This document shows, one piece after another, positions 24,449 to 35,100 of a stretch of 64,000 nucleotides of DNA. Position 1 is the stretch's first letter. Each line of letters opens with the position of its first letter. The stretch lies in contig NZ_KE951407.1 of assembly GCF_000466165.1 (NCBI RefSeq), positions 1 through 64,000 on the forward strand. Reading direction: 5' to 3'. The notes beneath the pieces were generated by a model. That model saw nothing but the letters and a program-made list of their open reading frames with translations, made no database searches and was not told the DNA's origin. The position numbers and the translations under genes were made by a program. The DNA comes from Actinobaculum sp. oral taxon 183 str. F0552 (GTDB taxonomy: Bacteria; Actinomycetota; Actinomycetes; Actinomycetales; Actinomycetaceae).

Positions 24449-25831
24449 CTACTTCCCGTATCCGGCGTCGAGGGCGAGGATGTCGGCCACGGTCTCGCGC
24501 CTGACGATCCAGCGGGCCCTTCCGTCGCGCACGGCCACCACGCCGGGGCGCGGCACGTGGTTGTAGTTGCTGGCCATGGAGCGGCCGTAGGCGCCGGTCG
24601 CGGGGACGGCGAGGATGTCGCCCGCGGCGAGGTCGGCCGGCAGGCTGACGGAGCGCACCACGATGTCGCCGCTCTCGCAGTGCTTGCCGACGATCCGGGT
24701 GCGCACGCCCTCCGACGGCGCACGCGACGCCAAGGCGGCCGTGTAGTCTGCCCCGTACAGTATGGGCCGCGGATTGTCGCTCATGCCGCCGTCCACGGAG
24801 ACGTAGCGGCGCGGGCCGTCCTCGGCCTCGACGGTCTTGATCGTCCCGACCGTGTAGAGGGTCATCCCGGCCGGGCCGACGATCGATCGGCCGGGCTCGA
24901 TGGAGACGCGGGGAGCCGGCACGCCCGTCTCCTCGACGTTGGCGGCCGCCGCCTCCGCCAGAATCGACGCGAACTCCGCGGGCGACGGCGGAATGGAGTC
25001 GAGCACCGTGTAGCGCACCCCGTACCCCCCGCCGAAGTCGACTTCGGGGATCTCGATCCCCAGCTCGCGCACAGCCTCGGCCCGCAGCCGTAGGACCGCC
25101 TCCGCGGCGGCCCGGAAGCCGGCGACCGCCAGGATCTGCGAACCGATGTGCGAATGCAGGCCCGTCAGGCGCACGTGCTCGGCTCCGACGGCCCGTTCGA
25201 CGGCGCGGCGGGCGGCCCCGTCGGCGATCGACAGGCCGAATTTCTGGTCTTCGTGGGCGGTGGCGATGTGCTCGTGCCCGCCCGCGTGGACGCCGGTCGT
25301 CACGCGCAGCATGACGTCGGCGACGACGCCGCGTTCGGCCGCGATCGAATCGACCAGGGCGAGCTCGGGCAGGGAGTCGACGACCAGGTGGCCGATCCCG
25401 TGGTCCAGGGCCAGGCTGATCTCCGCGCGCGACTTGTTGTTGCCGTGCAGCCCGATGCGGGACCCGGGGACGCCTGCCGCCAGCGCCGTCGCCAGCTCGC
25501 CCTCCGTGCACGTGTCGACTCCCAGCCCCTCCATCGCGGCGGTGCGCGCCACGGCGATGCACAGGAACGCCTTGCCCGCGTAGTAGACGTCGGTCTCGGC
25601 CAGGTCGGCGAAAGCCTCCCCCATCGCCGCCTTCCAGACGCGTGCGCGCCGGGCGAACTCGGCCTCGTCCAGCACGTACAGGGGCGTGCCGAACTCGGCG
25701 ACGAGCTCGCCGACAGGCACCCCGCCCACCGAGAACTCACCGGAGTCGAGGCGTCTGAGCGTGGTCGGCCACACGCCCGACGTCGCGCCGTCGGGTTCGG
25801 GAGCCGCAAGGATGTCGAGGCGGTTGATCAT
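24449..25831 (-). CDS. lysA: Diaminopimelate decarboxylase
   Basis: PLP enzyme, last step of lysine synthesis. DVYYAGKAFLC carries the PLP Lys, HSHIGSQI and FGGGYGVRY follow, EPGRSIVG lies in the barrel, and CESGDIV and YNHVPRPG in the C-terminal part supply substrate and PLP contacts. 460 residues. The ATG at 25831 has AAAGGAA 5 nt upstream. It lies about 125 nt downstream of argS. Confidence 0.96.
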   Translation of the reverse strand: MINRLDILAAPEPDGATSGVWPTTLRRLDSGEFSVGGVPVGELVAEFGTPLYVLDEAEFARRARVWKAAMGEAFADLAETDVYYAGKAFLCIAVARTAAMEGLGVDTCTEGELATALAAGVPGSRIGLHGNNKSRAEISLALDHGIGHLVVDSLPELALVDSIAAERGVVADVMLRVTTGVHAGGHEHIATAHEDQKFGLSIADGAARRAVERAVGAEHVRLTGLHSHIGSQILAVAGFRAAAEAVLRLRAEAVRELGIEIPEVDFGGGYGVRYTVLDSIPPSPAEFASILAEAAAANVEETGVPAPRVSIEPGRSIVGPAGMTLYTVGTIKTVEAEDGPRRYVSVDGGMSDNPRPILYGADYTAALASRAPSEGVRTRIVGKHCESGDIVVRSVSLPADLAAGDILAVPATGAYGRSMASNYNHVPRPGVVAVRDGRARWIVRRETVADILALDAGYGK

Positions 25832-25956
25832 GGATGTTCCTTTCGCACATGACGGGGCCGCGAAGCGGTGGTGGACGGGGATCGGGAGTGGGGCCGGGCA
25901 GACGCGAGCCCGGCGAGGGGCCGGCGGCGCCGAGCTCGCCGGTGCTCTCGGTGCTG

Positions 25957-27633
25957 CTACATCCGTTGGGGTGCTTGCACGCCGAGTAGGTTTAGGCCGT
26001 TGGCCAGGACCTGGCGCGCGGCGTCGTTGATCCACAGCCGGGTGCGGTGCAGGGCGGTGACGTCCTGGCCGGCGCGCGGGGTGACGCGGGTCTTGGCGTA
26101 CCAGGCGTGGTAGGCCCCGGCCAGCTCCTCCAGGTAGCGGGCCACGCGATGGGGCTCGCGCAGCTCTGCGGCCGTGCAGATCGCGTCCGGGAAGCCGGCC
26201 AGCACCCCGAGCAGATCGCAGTCGGGCGCCGTAAGGGTCTCGGGGGCGAAGCCGTCCTGGCGGCGCACGCCGTGCTCGGCCGCGTTGGCCGCCACCGAGC
26301 ACGTCCGCGCGTGGGCGTACTGGACGTAGAAGACCGGGTTGTCTGCGGTGCGCGAGGCCACCACGTCCAAATCGAGCTCGAGGGTGGTGTCCACAGAGGC
26401 CCTCACGAGCGAATACCGGGCGGCGTCCACCCCGACCATCTCGACCAGGTCCTCCATCGTGACCACGTTCCCGGCCCGCTTGGACATGCGCACCGGCTCG
26501 CCGCCGCGCACGAGGTTGACCAACTGGCCGATGAGGATGTCCATGTTCCGCCCCGGGCCGGCCGTGTCGCCGAAAGCACGCGCCATTGCGTACATGCGCC
26601 CGATGTATCCGTGATGGTCGGCCCCCAGCATGTGCACGCACCGGTCGGCCCCGCGGGCGCGCTTGTCCAGATAGTAGGCCAGGTCGGCCGCGAAATAGGC
26701 GGCCTGACCGTCGGACTTGATGATGACCCGGTCCTTGTCGTCCCCGAAATCCGTCGAGCGCAGCCACACCGCGCCCTCCCGGTCGAAGATCACGCCGCGC
26801 TCGCGCAACCGCTCGATGGCCCGGGCCACGGCCCCCGACTCGTGCAAGGACTGCTCGTGGAAGAACACGTCGAAATCGGAGCGGAACTCGTGCAGCGAGG
26901 CCTTGATCTCCTCGAACATCAGCTCTACGCCGCGCGAGCGGAAGACCTCCCGAGCCTGGGCCTGGGGCAGTGCGCGCGGATCCGGCTCGCCCGCCTGAAC
27001 GCACTGGTCGATCACCGCCCGCGAAATGTCCTCGATGTACTGGCCGCCGTAGCCGTCGGCCGGGATCTCACGGCCCACCGCGCTGGCCAGAAGGGAATCG
27101 GCGAAGTGGTCGATCTGATTGCCGTGATCGTTGAAGTAGTACTCGCGCACCACCTCGGCGCCCGTGAAGGCCAGGATCCGAGCCAGAGCGTCGCCGACGG
27201 CGGCCCACCGGGCATGCCCGATGTGCAGCGGCCCGGTCGGATTGGCCGAGACGTACTCCAGATTCACCACGCTGCCCGCCTGGACGGCGCTGCGCCCGTA
27301 ATCCGGGCCGGCCTGCACGATCGTACGCGCCAGTTCCCCCGCAGCGGCGGCCGACAGACGGACGTTGACGAACCCCGGGCCCGCCGCCTCGGCGGAGGCG
27401 ATCGCTTCATGCCCGGCCAGGCGAGCCGCCAGCATCCCGGCCAGATCGCGCGGCCCGACCCCCGCTCGCTTGGCCAACTGCATGGCGACGTTCGTCGCCC
27501 AATCACCATGCTCCCGGGAACGCGGACGCTCCACGCGCACCACCGGGAGCTCCCCCTCAACGGTCAACGAGCCGTCCGCGACGGCCTCGGCGAGTACTGC
27601 GGCGATCAGCCGACTGAGTTCTTCAGGAGTCAC
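25957..27633 (-). CDS. argS: Arginyl-tRNA synthetase
   Basis: Class I synthetase. [20 protein letters not shown] carries the HIGH motif; [12 protein letters not shown] is the KMSKS-like region; the C-terminal anticodon-binding helical domain ends in [11 protein letters not shown]. The N-terminal add-1 domain is present (about 1-95). I chose the GTG at 27633 (giving TPEELSRL) with AGGA 8 nt upstream; an ATG at 27642 is the alternative. 558 residues. A tRNA-Arg gene lies about 300 nt away, divergently. Confidence 0.96.
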   Translation of the reverse strand: MTPEELSRLIAAVLAEAVADGSLTVEGELPVVRVERPRSREHGDWATNVAMQLAKRAGVGPRDLAGMLAARLAGHEAIASAEAAGPGFVNVRLSAAAAGELARTIVQAGPDYGRSAVQAGSVVNLEYVSANPTGPLHIGHARWAAVGDALARILAFTGAEVVREYYFNDHGNQIDHFADSLLASAVGREIPADGYGGQYIEDISRAVIDQCVQAGEPDPRALPQAQAREVFRSRGVELMFEEIKASLHEFRSDFDVFFHEQSLHESGAVARAIERLRERGVIFDREGAVWLRSTDFGDDKDRVIIKSDGQAAYFAADLAYYLDKRARGADRCVHMLGADHHGYIGRMYAMARAFGDTAGPGRNMDILIGQLVNLVRGGEPVRMSKRAGNVVTMEDLVEMVGVDAARYSLVRASVDTTLELDLDVVASRTADNPVFYVQYAHARTCSVAANAAEHGVRRQDGFAPETLTAPDCDLLGVLAGFPDAICTAAELREPHRVARYLEELAGAYHAWYAKTRVTPRAGQDVTALHRTRLWINDAARQVLANGLNLLGVQAPQRM

Positions 27634-27893
27634 ACACCTCATCCTACGCGGTTCGGCATCCGGTCCGTATTCGGTCCATGCCCATGCCCCGCGGCCGGCC
27701 CGCCTGTGCCCTGACGGTCCGCCGGTACCCGCTCCCGCCGCGTCGACGAGCCGAATCCGCAGGCGGCGGACGCATATTCGGACGGCACCTCGATAACGTG
27801 GCACGGACCGGATCCGCACGCGACGCGGACGCCTCTACGCCGGCGGCTACACGTGGGGGCACACAGGATCCGCACGCGCGGCGCGCACGCCCG

Positions 27894-27923
27894 GCGACCG
27901 GAGCGCCCCAAAGCTGCTACAGT
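27894..27923 (+). promoter_or_regulatory. Possible promoter of tRNA-Arg
   Basis: TACAGT (27918-27923) is a fair -10 about 10 nt before the tRNA 5' end. GCGACC lies 18 nt further upstream as a weak -35. The 5' leader would be only a few nucleotides. Confidence 0.4.
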
Positions 27924-27933
27924 TATCCGACGA

Positions 27934-28006
27934 GCCCCAGTAGCTCAGTGGATAGAGCGTTTGCCTCCGGAGCAAAAGGTCGCAGGTTCGAATCCTGTCT
28001 GGGGTG
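27934..28006 (+). tRNA. tRNA-Arg (anticodon CCG)
   Basis: A 73-nt cloverleaf. The acceptor GCCCCAG pairs with CTGGGGT (first pair G-U), the D arm is GCTC...GAGC, the anticodon stem TTTGC/GCAAA encloses loop CTCCGGA with CCG at positions 34-36, and the T arm reads GCAGG-TTCGAAT-CCTGT. The discriminator is G. CCA is not encoded. It reads CGG codons. Its 3' end is the boundary of a decayed recombinase gene. Confidence 0.96.
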
Positions 28007-28007
28007 C

Positions 28008-28440
28008 TCCACGCCCGGTGACGACGCCCTTGTAGCAGGGGTGACGCAGCAGGTTTTGCAAGCGCCCCGTGGAGGACGGTCGTAGCCGGTTTGTTCGGCG
28101 TCGGCGACGTTGTCAGGCCGGTCAGGTGCTTGGCCAGAGCGCAGACCGTCCAGTTGCCGGTGGAGTACTCGGTGAAGGCCAGTCTCATGAGCGGTGCGCG
28201 TTCGGGATCGAGCCCGACGGTGCGGATCTCGTGGCCCTGGGCGTCACGGGCGCGAACGTTGCGGCAGCCCAGGGGCGCTTTGACGTTGGCGCCGCCGTTC
28301 CTGGCCTTCTCGCTCATGCCCTCGATGACCTCGTTGGCCAGGTTCCGGCTGTAGAACCTCGGCGATGGAGCTCATGATGCCGTCGGGGGTCTGGTCGACG
28401 TTCTCGGAGGTGGAGACCAGACGGACGCGGGCCGGTCGAG
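28008..28440 (-). pseudogene. Remnant of a large serine recombinase (phage-type integrase)
   Basis: Translating the minus strand in pieces gives serine-recombinase sequence: LVSTSENVDQTPDGIMSSIAE, then FYSRNLANEVIEGMSEKARN and APLGCRNVRARD, then LQNLLRHPCYKGVV. The first two pieces are joined only if one extra base near 28356 is removed, and the last only if one near 28060 is removed. The N-terminal catalytic Ser domain is missing beyond about 28440, and the reading runs into the tRNA-Arg 3' end. It is the trace of an integrated element. Confidence 0.85.
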
Positions 28441-28507
28441 GCCCCTGGTGTCATTGTCCATCTGTTCCCCCGCGCCCCATTGGCATTCACGAGAAAGACT
28501 CACCGAT

Positions 28508-29101
28508 ATGACATTCTTCCTGCGACGTTGGCGCGAGCGGATCGGTCACGCCGTCCGCAGGATCATCGAGCGCAGTCGGAACCGCTGGGACCCGCGCATC
28601 GATGTGTCGACGGGCGAGCCGTCCGTCATGCTGTCCGCCTCGGAAACCCTGAGGCTTCTCCGCAGCCTCGACGATCCGGATCCGCGGTATGCGGAGGTGC
28701 CCGCGGACTTCCGTCACCGCACCGAGCACAAGCGCTTCAAACTCCTCGCCGAGGCCATCGACGAGGAGTTCTCCTGCTCCTGCAAGCATGACGACCGCAT
28801 GCAGGACACCGCCGAGCTGGGCCGGATCGAGATCCCGGAGACCGTCCTCGACAGCCCGGCCCGCATCGTGGTGTCCATCAGCAACTTCGGGAGAATGACC
28901 ATCGTCGCACTCGAGAATCCCGCGGCGTGGAGCGATGCGGAAACGGCGGAGTCGATGGCGGCCTCCGACAGGACCCGCATCGAGGACGCCCTCGGACGTC
29001 TCGGCTACATTCATATCAGCGAGGATCCGTTGGACGACCCATACGACGGCGATCACGACTGGCCGTCCACGTGGAGGGACAGATTCTTCGGATATATCTG
29101 A
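28508..29101 (+). CDS. Orphan acidic protein of unknown function
   Basis: About 197 residues from the ATG at 28508, with a GAGAAAGA stretch 12 nt upstream. The N-terminus is basic (FLRRWRERIGHAVRRIIERSRNRW); the rest is acidic and predicted soluble. A CSC pair lies at about 95-97. It ends in Trp/Arg/Asp and FFGYI. No signal peptide or family motif is recognised. It directly follows the recombinase remnant, so it may be cargo of the lost element; size and acidity also fit an immunity protein (speculative). Confidence 0.65.
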   Translation: MTFFLRRWRERIGHAVRRIIERSRNRWDPRIDVSTGEPSVMLSASETLRLLRSLDDPDPRYAEVPADFRHRTEHKRFKLLAEAIDEEFSCSCKHDDRMQDTAELGRIEIPETVLDSPARIVVSISNFGRMTIVALENPAAWSDAETAESMAASDRTRIEDALGRLGYIHISEDPLDDPYDGDHDWPSTWRDRFFGYI

Positions 29102-29317
29102 AGAGGTTCTCGCACGAACCCCATCGGGGTCGTCGTGGTATGGTTCACGACGGCGGCCCGCTCCCCCTGAGGAACGGCAATGAAAGACTCGGCGACCGAT
29201 GAATTTTCGGAGAAGGGGGAATGGCCGGCCGAGCGGTCCCGGGCGCCGGCTGCATGACACCGCCCTCCCTCCGCCCGGCGGCTGTCTGGCCCCTCCCGGC
29301 TAGCTCGTTCCGTCCGG

Positions 29318-30103
29318 CTAGCTCGCCAGCTCGTATCCGAGGTCGCGCAAGGCGTCGCGCATGAGCTCGGGCACGTCGGTGACGATCCCGTCGACTCCCA
29401 TGTCCAGGAGGCGGGTCGCCGCGGCGACGTCGTCGATCGTCCACACGTGCACGGCGATGCCCCGGGAGTGGGCGGCCTTGAGGAAGCCCTGGGTGAGCAC
29501 CGGCACACCGCGCGCCCTCAAGGGGACCTGGGCGACTTGCACTCCGTCGCCGGGCCCCGGAACCGAAGCGAGCAGGCGGCTCCTGACCGGGCCGAACGTC
29601 CGCGCGGCGGCGGCGATCCTGGCGACCGAGCCCGCCCCGAGGGAACTGGCGACCCCGGGCAGGAAGCCGCGCAGCCTGCGCAGACGCCGCTCGGAGAAGC
29701 TGGCGACGCACACGCGGTCTCTCGCATCGCCGACGCGGATGGCGCGGGCCAGCGGGACGACCACCCGGTCGCTCTTCGCGTCGATGTTGAACACGACGTC
29801 GGGGTAGGCCTTGAGCGCCTCGTCCACGCGCAGGATGCCGTTCCCGTCCTTGCCGCGGACCTGTTGCAGTTCGCGCCACGTGCGGCCGGAGATCGGCCCC
29901 TTCGAGTCGGTGGTCCTGTCCAGGGTCTCGTCGTGGCAGAGGACGGCCACGCCGTCGGACGTGGCGCGCGCGTCCGTCTCGATGTACCGGAAGCCGAGAT
30001 CGCGCATCGCGGCGAAGGCCTCGGGCGAGTTCTCGGCGTAGTCGACGGCTCCGCCGCGGTGGGCGAGGATGACGGGCTCTCCGACGGAGTACAGGCGCGG
30101 CAT
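29318..30103 (-). CDS. Glycerophosphodiester phosphodiesterase (GDPD/UgpQ type)
   Basis: Hydrolyses glycerophosphodiesters to glycerol-3-phosphate and an alcohol. Starts with PVILAHRGGAVDYAENSPEAF (catalytic HRG and E-N), then ETDARATSDGVAVLCHDETLDRTT (E-x-D and the second His), and the C-terminal VHVWTIDD. 261 residues with no signal peptide, so cytoplasmic. The ATG at 30103 overlaps the peptidase stop (TGATG); an in-frame GTG lies 9 nt upstream. The 216 nt between this gene and the orphan gene hold two CCGGCTAGCTCG copies and no gene. Confidence 0.93.
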   Translation of the reverse strand: MPRLYSVGEPVILAHRGGAVDYAENSPEAFAAMRDLGFRYIETDARATSDGVAVLCHDETLDRTTDSKGPISGRTWRELQQVRGKDGNGILRVDEALKAYPDVVFNIDAKSDRVVVPLARAIRVGDARDRVCVASFSERRLRRLRGFLPGVASSLGAGSVARIAAAARTFGPVRSRLLASVPGPGDGVQVAQVPLRARGVPVLTQGFLKAAHSRGIAVHVWTIDDVAAATRLLDMGVDGIVTDVPELMRDALRDLGYELAS

Positions 30104-31842
30104 CAGTTGCACAGCTTAGTGGGGTCCTGCGCTCCGTGGCTCTTCAGGAAGGCGACGGGATCCATGAGCTTGTCGGCCGCGGAGTGGACCTCGAGATGCA
30201 GGTGCGGGCCGGTCGAATTCCCGTTGGAGCCGACCAAGCCGATCGTCTGCCCCGCCTTGACCTTGTCGCCTTTCTTGACGAGCACGCCGTTGTCGTACAT
30301 GTGGATGTACCACGTGTAGAACGTCTCGCCGTTGATCTTGTGCTGGATGATGATGAGGTTGTTCGACCGCCCCTGGATTCCCGGGCCGGCGTGGGTGACG
30401 ACGCCTTCGGCCACAGCGTGGATCGGCGTGCCCATCGGGGCAGCGTAATCCTGGCCCGCGTGCTCCGAATAGCCGCCGGAGATCGGGTCGACTCGGTACC
30501 CGAAGGGCGACGTGAGCCGGTACACCCCCTCCGGAAGAGGCGAGACCACCGTGTTGGAGGTGTCCTTGACGTGGGCGGCGCGCACGCCCTGGGCGCCTTC
30601 GGCCGAGCACAGAGAACCCGAGGGGTTCTTCTCCGCCTCGGAGGAGATGGCCTGCTCGGCGGACCGCGCCTGCGCCGAGGGGTCGCCGGTGAGTGCCGAG
30701 GGTGTGGTGCCGTTGGCCTGCCGTGCGTTGGCCCCGACGTAGGAGCCGGTGAGGTTCTGGCTCGCGTTGGCCGTCGTCCCGCCCGAGTTCCCGAGGATCG
30801 GCACGCCGACGGCGATGAGCGTGATCGCGCCGGCGGCCACGCCCTGCATCATCCACTTGCGGGAGCCGAAACTTGCGCCCTGCTCCGAGAGGATCGGCCT
30901 CTCGGGCGTATGGAGGGCCATGCGCCTCCTGCGCTCGACGCGGGAGAGCGCCGCTCCCTCGGAGATGACCTCCGCGATCTCGGTGTCGACCATGACGTCG
31001 GTGAACTGGCGATCGGTGCTTCTGACCCGCCTGGCCGGAGAGTGCCCGCGGGCATCCGCCTCCGTCTCGCCGCCGCCCGACGGGTCCCGTCCGTTCGAAT
31101 CGCGTTGCCCGGCCGAGTCCGGCGTCTCATCCCCCGAATCGTCGGAATCCTCGACGGCGTCGAACACCAACGTGGCGTTGGGGTCGTCGCCCACCTGCTC
31201 CGGGCGGGGAGGCGGCGTGCGTCTAGCCCGGCGCGCCATCGCGGCGTAGTCGCGGCCGACGTCGTGAGGAGCCGCCTGCTGCTGGGCCTGCGGATACGCC
31301 GCGCCCCTGCGCGAACGGCGGGGGGTCTGATCCCCTTCGGCGCCTTCGCCGCCGGCCGGGTTCCCGGCGTTCCGATGCGGCTGGCCGGCCTGGATCCTGT
31401 TGTCGACGGCGGCTTGGAGACGCCGCGAACGGCGCGTGGCCGGGGGTTCCTGACCCGCCGGGGCGGAAGCGGGCGTGTACGCCCCAGGTGCCGGCCTCTC
31501 CTGAAGCTGGGCGGTTTCCTGGGATGAGGAGAGTTGAGTCTGGCGCCGACGGGACGGATGCTTCGGTGAGGGGGAGGCGGCGTCGGCCTTGCCGGGGGCG
31601 CTGGCGGTCTGTTCGAAACGGTGGGAACGGCGAGGTGGAGCCGCTCCCTCCCGTTGCTCGGACGGAGCGCCTGCGCGGGGCGGCGGGGTCTCTCCCCCTT
31701 CGCGCTCGCCGTACGCACGCCGACGAGCCGGAGGATGCTCGACGGGATTCGATTCGCCTGCCCGAAGCTCGCCTCGGCGAGAACGGGCGCGCAACGGCTG
31801 GGCTTCTTCCCAAGCCCCGCTGTCTGCCGTATGTTTACCCAC
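30103..31842 (-). CDS. M23 family zinc metallopeptidase (LytM domain), membrane-anchored
   Basis: 579 residues. The N-terminal 320 are low-complexity, Arg/Pro/Gln/Ala-rich and presumably cytoplasmic. One transmembrane helix follows at about 330-352 (QGVAAGAITLIAVGVPIL). The C-terminal M23 domain shows HAGQDYAAPMGTPI (His and Asp ligands, near 459) and PHLHLEVH (H-x-H near 548). Such enzymes cut peptidoglycan cross-bridges or, when inactive, activate amidases. The zinc ligands look intact. The GTG at 31842 has AAAGGA 7 nt upstream. Confidence 0.9.
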   Translation of the reverse strand: MGKHTADSGAWEEAQPLRARSRRGELRAGESNPVEHPPARRRAYGEREGGETPPPRAGAPSEQREGAAPPRRSHRFEQTASAPGKADAASPSPKHPSRRRQTQLSSSQETAQLQERPAPGAYTPASAPAGQEPPATRRSRRLQAAVDNRIQAGQPHRNAGNPAGGEGAEGDQTPRRSRRGAAYPQAQQQAAPHDVGRDYAAMARRARRTPPPRPEQVGDDPNATLVFDAVEDSDDSGDETPDSAGQRDSNGRDPSGGGETEADARGHSPARRVRSTDRQFTDVMVDTEIAEVISEGAALSRVERRRRMALHTPERPILSEQGASFGSRKWMMQGVAAGAITLIAVGVPILGNSGGTTANASQNLTGSYVGANARQANGTTPSALTGDPSAQARSAEQAISSEAEKNPSGSLCSAEGAQGVRAAHVKDTSNTVVSPLPEGVYRLTSPFGYRVDPISGGYSEHAGQDYAAPMGTPIHAVAEGVVTHAGPGIQGRSNNLIIIQHKINGETFYTWYIHMYDNGVLVKKGDKVKAGQTIGLVGSNGNSTGPHLHLEVHSAADKLMDPVAFLKSHGAQDPTKLCN

Positions 31843-32178
31843 TCATCGTCCTTTGTTTTCGCCTCATGTGTGTCAGGCAGCCAATCGCCGCCGCTGTCAT
31901 GAAATGATAACGGAACGATCACAGGCCGGCCACACGGTTCAGCGCATTCGCCTCGGTAAACCGTCCCCATCTGCGGAATTCCGCGCTTTGCGCGGGTTAG
32001 CGAATTCGGTCACGGCCCCTTCGGCCGGCCCCTGAGACCCGCCGGAGCCTCGGCGGGAGGGCCCGCGATCCCCTCGATACGGGCGGAATCCTCCGACATG
32101 GTCGCGGCGTGTGTGAAACGCCGCCGAAAGTCTCGTAGCCTTGACTCGTCGGATTCCCACTATCAGACGAGGCGGACA
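31843..32178. promoter_or_regulatory. Divergent intergenic region of the M23 gene and kgd
   Basis: 336 bases between divergent starts. It holds the 12-nt palindrome GCGGAATTCCGC (31973-31984) overlapping the inverted repeat CCGCGC-TTT-GCGCGG (31981-31995). A possible kgd promoter is GTGAAA (32113-32118), 17 nt, TAGCCT (32136-32141). These are sequence observations; no regulator is identified. Confidence 0.45.
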
Positions 32179-35100
32179 GTGTCATCGCAGACGCACAGTG
32201 ACTTCGGGCCGAATCAAGGTTTCATCGAGGACCTCTATATCGCATTCCTCGACGATCCCTCGGGGGTCCCCCCGCAGTGGGGCGAGCTCTTCCGGCGGTG
32301 GAAGGCGGAGGGGCGCCCGCCGATGGACTCCGGCGGGCCGGAGGCGCACAGGCGATCCGACCCTCAGACGGCTCGCGCGCAGATCGAGATCCGCGCCACG
32401 TCGGATTCGCGCCAGGACACGGATGAGGCGGTCTCCACGCGCTCGGATCTGCCGCCTGCGCCCCTGGCGGCCGCGCGCCCGGCCCTGACCCCCTACGCCG
32501 AGCGCTTCAGCCTCGCCGCGAGCACAGACCCGCTCGCCTCGGGCGAGACGACCCGCATGAGGGGCACCGCCAAGTCGGTCGCGGCGAACATGGACGCCTC
32601 GCTGTCCATCCCGACGGCGACGTCCTTCCGACAGGTCCCCGTCAAGACGATGTTCGACAACCGCGCCCTCGTCAACGATCGCCTGAGGACGACGCGGGGC
32701 GGCAAGGTGAGCTTCACCCACCTGATCGCCTACGCCGTGGTCGAGGCGCTCGTCCAGATGCCGGACATGAACAGCTCCTACACGCTGCAGGACGGCAGGC
32801 CCGCCGTCCACCGGCCCGAGCACGTCAACTTCGGCCTGGCCATCGACGCCCACCGTCCCGACGGCTCGCGCACGCTCGTCGTCCCCTCGGTCAAGGACGC
32901 CGAGCTCATGACCTTCCGCGAGTTCCTCACCGCCTACGAGGACCTCGTCCGCAGGGGCCGGGAGGGCAGCCTCGGCGTCGAGGACTTCCAGGGGACGACG
33001 GTGTCCCTGACGAACCCCGGAGGGATCGGCACCACCCAGTCGGTGCCGCGCCTCATGACGGGCCAGGGCGCGATCATCGGCGTCGGCTCGATGGCCTATC
33101 CGGCCGGGTTCGCCGGGACCTCGGACTTCGCGCTGGCGCGCATGGGGGTCTCCAAGGTCCTCACCCTGACCTCCACGTACGACCACCGCATCATCCAGGG
33201 AGCGACGTCGGGCGAGTTCCTGCGCCTGCTGGAGACCAAGCTGACGGGCCTGGACGGCTTCTACGACCGGGTCTTCCGGTCCCTCCACGTGCCGACCGAG
33301 CCGTACGCCTGGGAGCGCGACGTCGAATACAACCCGTCCAACCAGCTCGGCAAGCCCGCGCGGGTGGCGAGCCTCATCCACTCCTACCGTTCGCGCGGGC
33401 ATCTCATCGCCGACCTGGACCCCATCGCCTTCCGGCCCAGCCGCCACCCGGACCTGTCCCTGTCGAGCTACGGCCTGACGTCGTGGGACCTCGACCGGCG
33501 CTTCCCCGCCGGGGACTTCATGCCGGGCAGCGAGATGACGCTGCGCGAGGTGCTCTCCCAGCTCCGCAGCACCTACTGCTCGTCCATCGGATTCGAGTAC
33601 ATGCACATCACCGACCCGGCCCAGCGGCGCTGGTTCCAGGAGCGCCTCGAGCGGCCGCGGGCCAGGCTCACCGACGCCGAACGCCACCAGATCCTCCGGA
33701 AGCTCAACCAGGCCGAAGCCTTCGAGACCTTCCTCCATACGAAGTACGTGGGGCAGAAGAGGTTCTCCCTGGAGGGCGGTGAGTCCCTGATCCCCGCCCT
33801 CGACGCGATCCTGGCGGGAGCCGCGCGCGACGGCCTCGACTCGGTGGCCATCGCCATGTCGCATCGCGGCCGGCTGAACGTCCTGACGAACATCGCCGGC
33901 AAGTCCTACCGGCAGATCTTCACCGAGTTCGACGGGCTGGTCGATCCGCGGGGCGTCCACGGCTCCGGAGACGTCAAATACCACCTGGGGACGGAGGGCG
34001 TCTACACCTCGCCCGCCGGCGAGACGACGGGTGTCTACCTGGCGGCCAACCCCTCCCACCTGGAGGCCGCCGACGGCGTGCTCGAAGGCATCGTCCGCGC
34101 CCGGCAGGACCTCCAGGGACAAGACGACGACGGCCGCTCCGTGCTCCCGATCCTCATCCACGGGGACGCCGCCTTCGCCGGCCAGGGCGTGGTCGTCGAG
34201 GTCCTCAACCTCTCCCAGCTGCGCGGCTACAGGACGGGCGGCACGATCCACATCGTCGTCAACAACCAGATCGGCTTCACGACGACCCCGAACTCCGGCC
34301 GCTCCTCGAACTACTCGACGGACGTCGCCAAAGGCCTCCAGGTGCCGATCTTCCACGTCAACGGCGACGACCCCGAGGCCGTGGTGCGCGCGGCGAGCCT
34401 GGCCTACGAGTACCGCCAGGCCTTCCACAAGGACGCCGTCGTCGACGTGATCTGCTACCGCCGCCGCGGCCACAACGAAGGCGACGACCCGTCGATGACC
34501 CAGCCCGTCATGTACTCGCTCATCGACTCCAAGCGCACGACCCGCCAGCTCTACAAAGAGGCCCTCCTGGGACGCGGCGAGATGACGGCCGAGCAGGCGG
34601 AGGCCTTCGAGCGCGACTACCACGCGACCCTCGACCGGGCCTTCCAGGACGTCAAAGACGCCGAGGCCGCCGCCGACGGCGGAGACCTCGACGCCATCGC
34701 GGGCCTGGAGCTGCCGGCGGCCCAGCAGCCCGACGCGGGCACGATGATCGGCTGGACGAGCAGCACGACCGCCGCCATCATCCGCCGCATCGGCGACGCC
34801 CACCTCCAGATCCCCGACGGGTTCACGCCCCATCCCAAGGTCGCCCGGCTCTTCGAGCGTCGCGCGAAGATGACGCACGACGGCGGAGTCGACTGGGGCA
34901 TGGGCGAGCTCCTGGCCTTCGGCTCGCTGCTGATCGAAGGCGTACCGGTGCGCATGTCCGGGCAGGACGTGCGGCGCGGCACCTTCGTCCAGCGGCACGC
35001 CGTGGCCCACGACCGCGAGACCGGGGAGGAGTGGACTCCGCTCGACAGCCTGACCGCCGACCAGGCGAGGCTGTGGATCTACGACTCGCCGCTGTCCGAG

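Noticed and set aside
28356-28356. Sequencing error as the cause of the recombinase frameshift
   Set aside because: A second frameshift near 28060 and loss of the N-terminal domain make genuine decay more likely, although reads should be checked.
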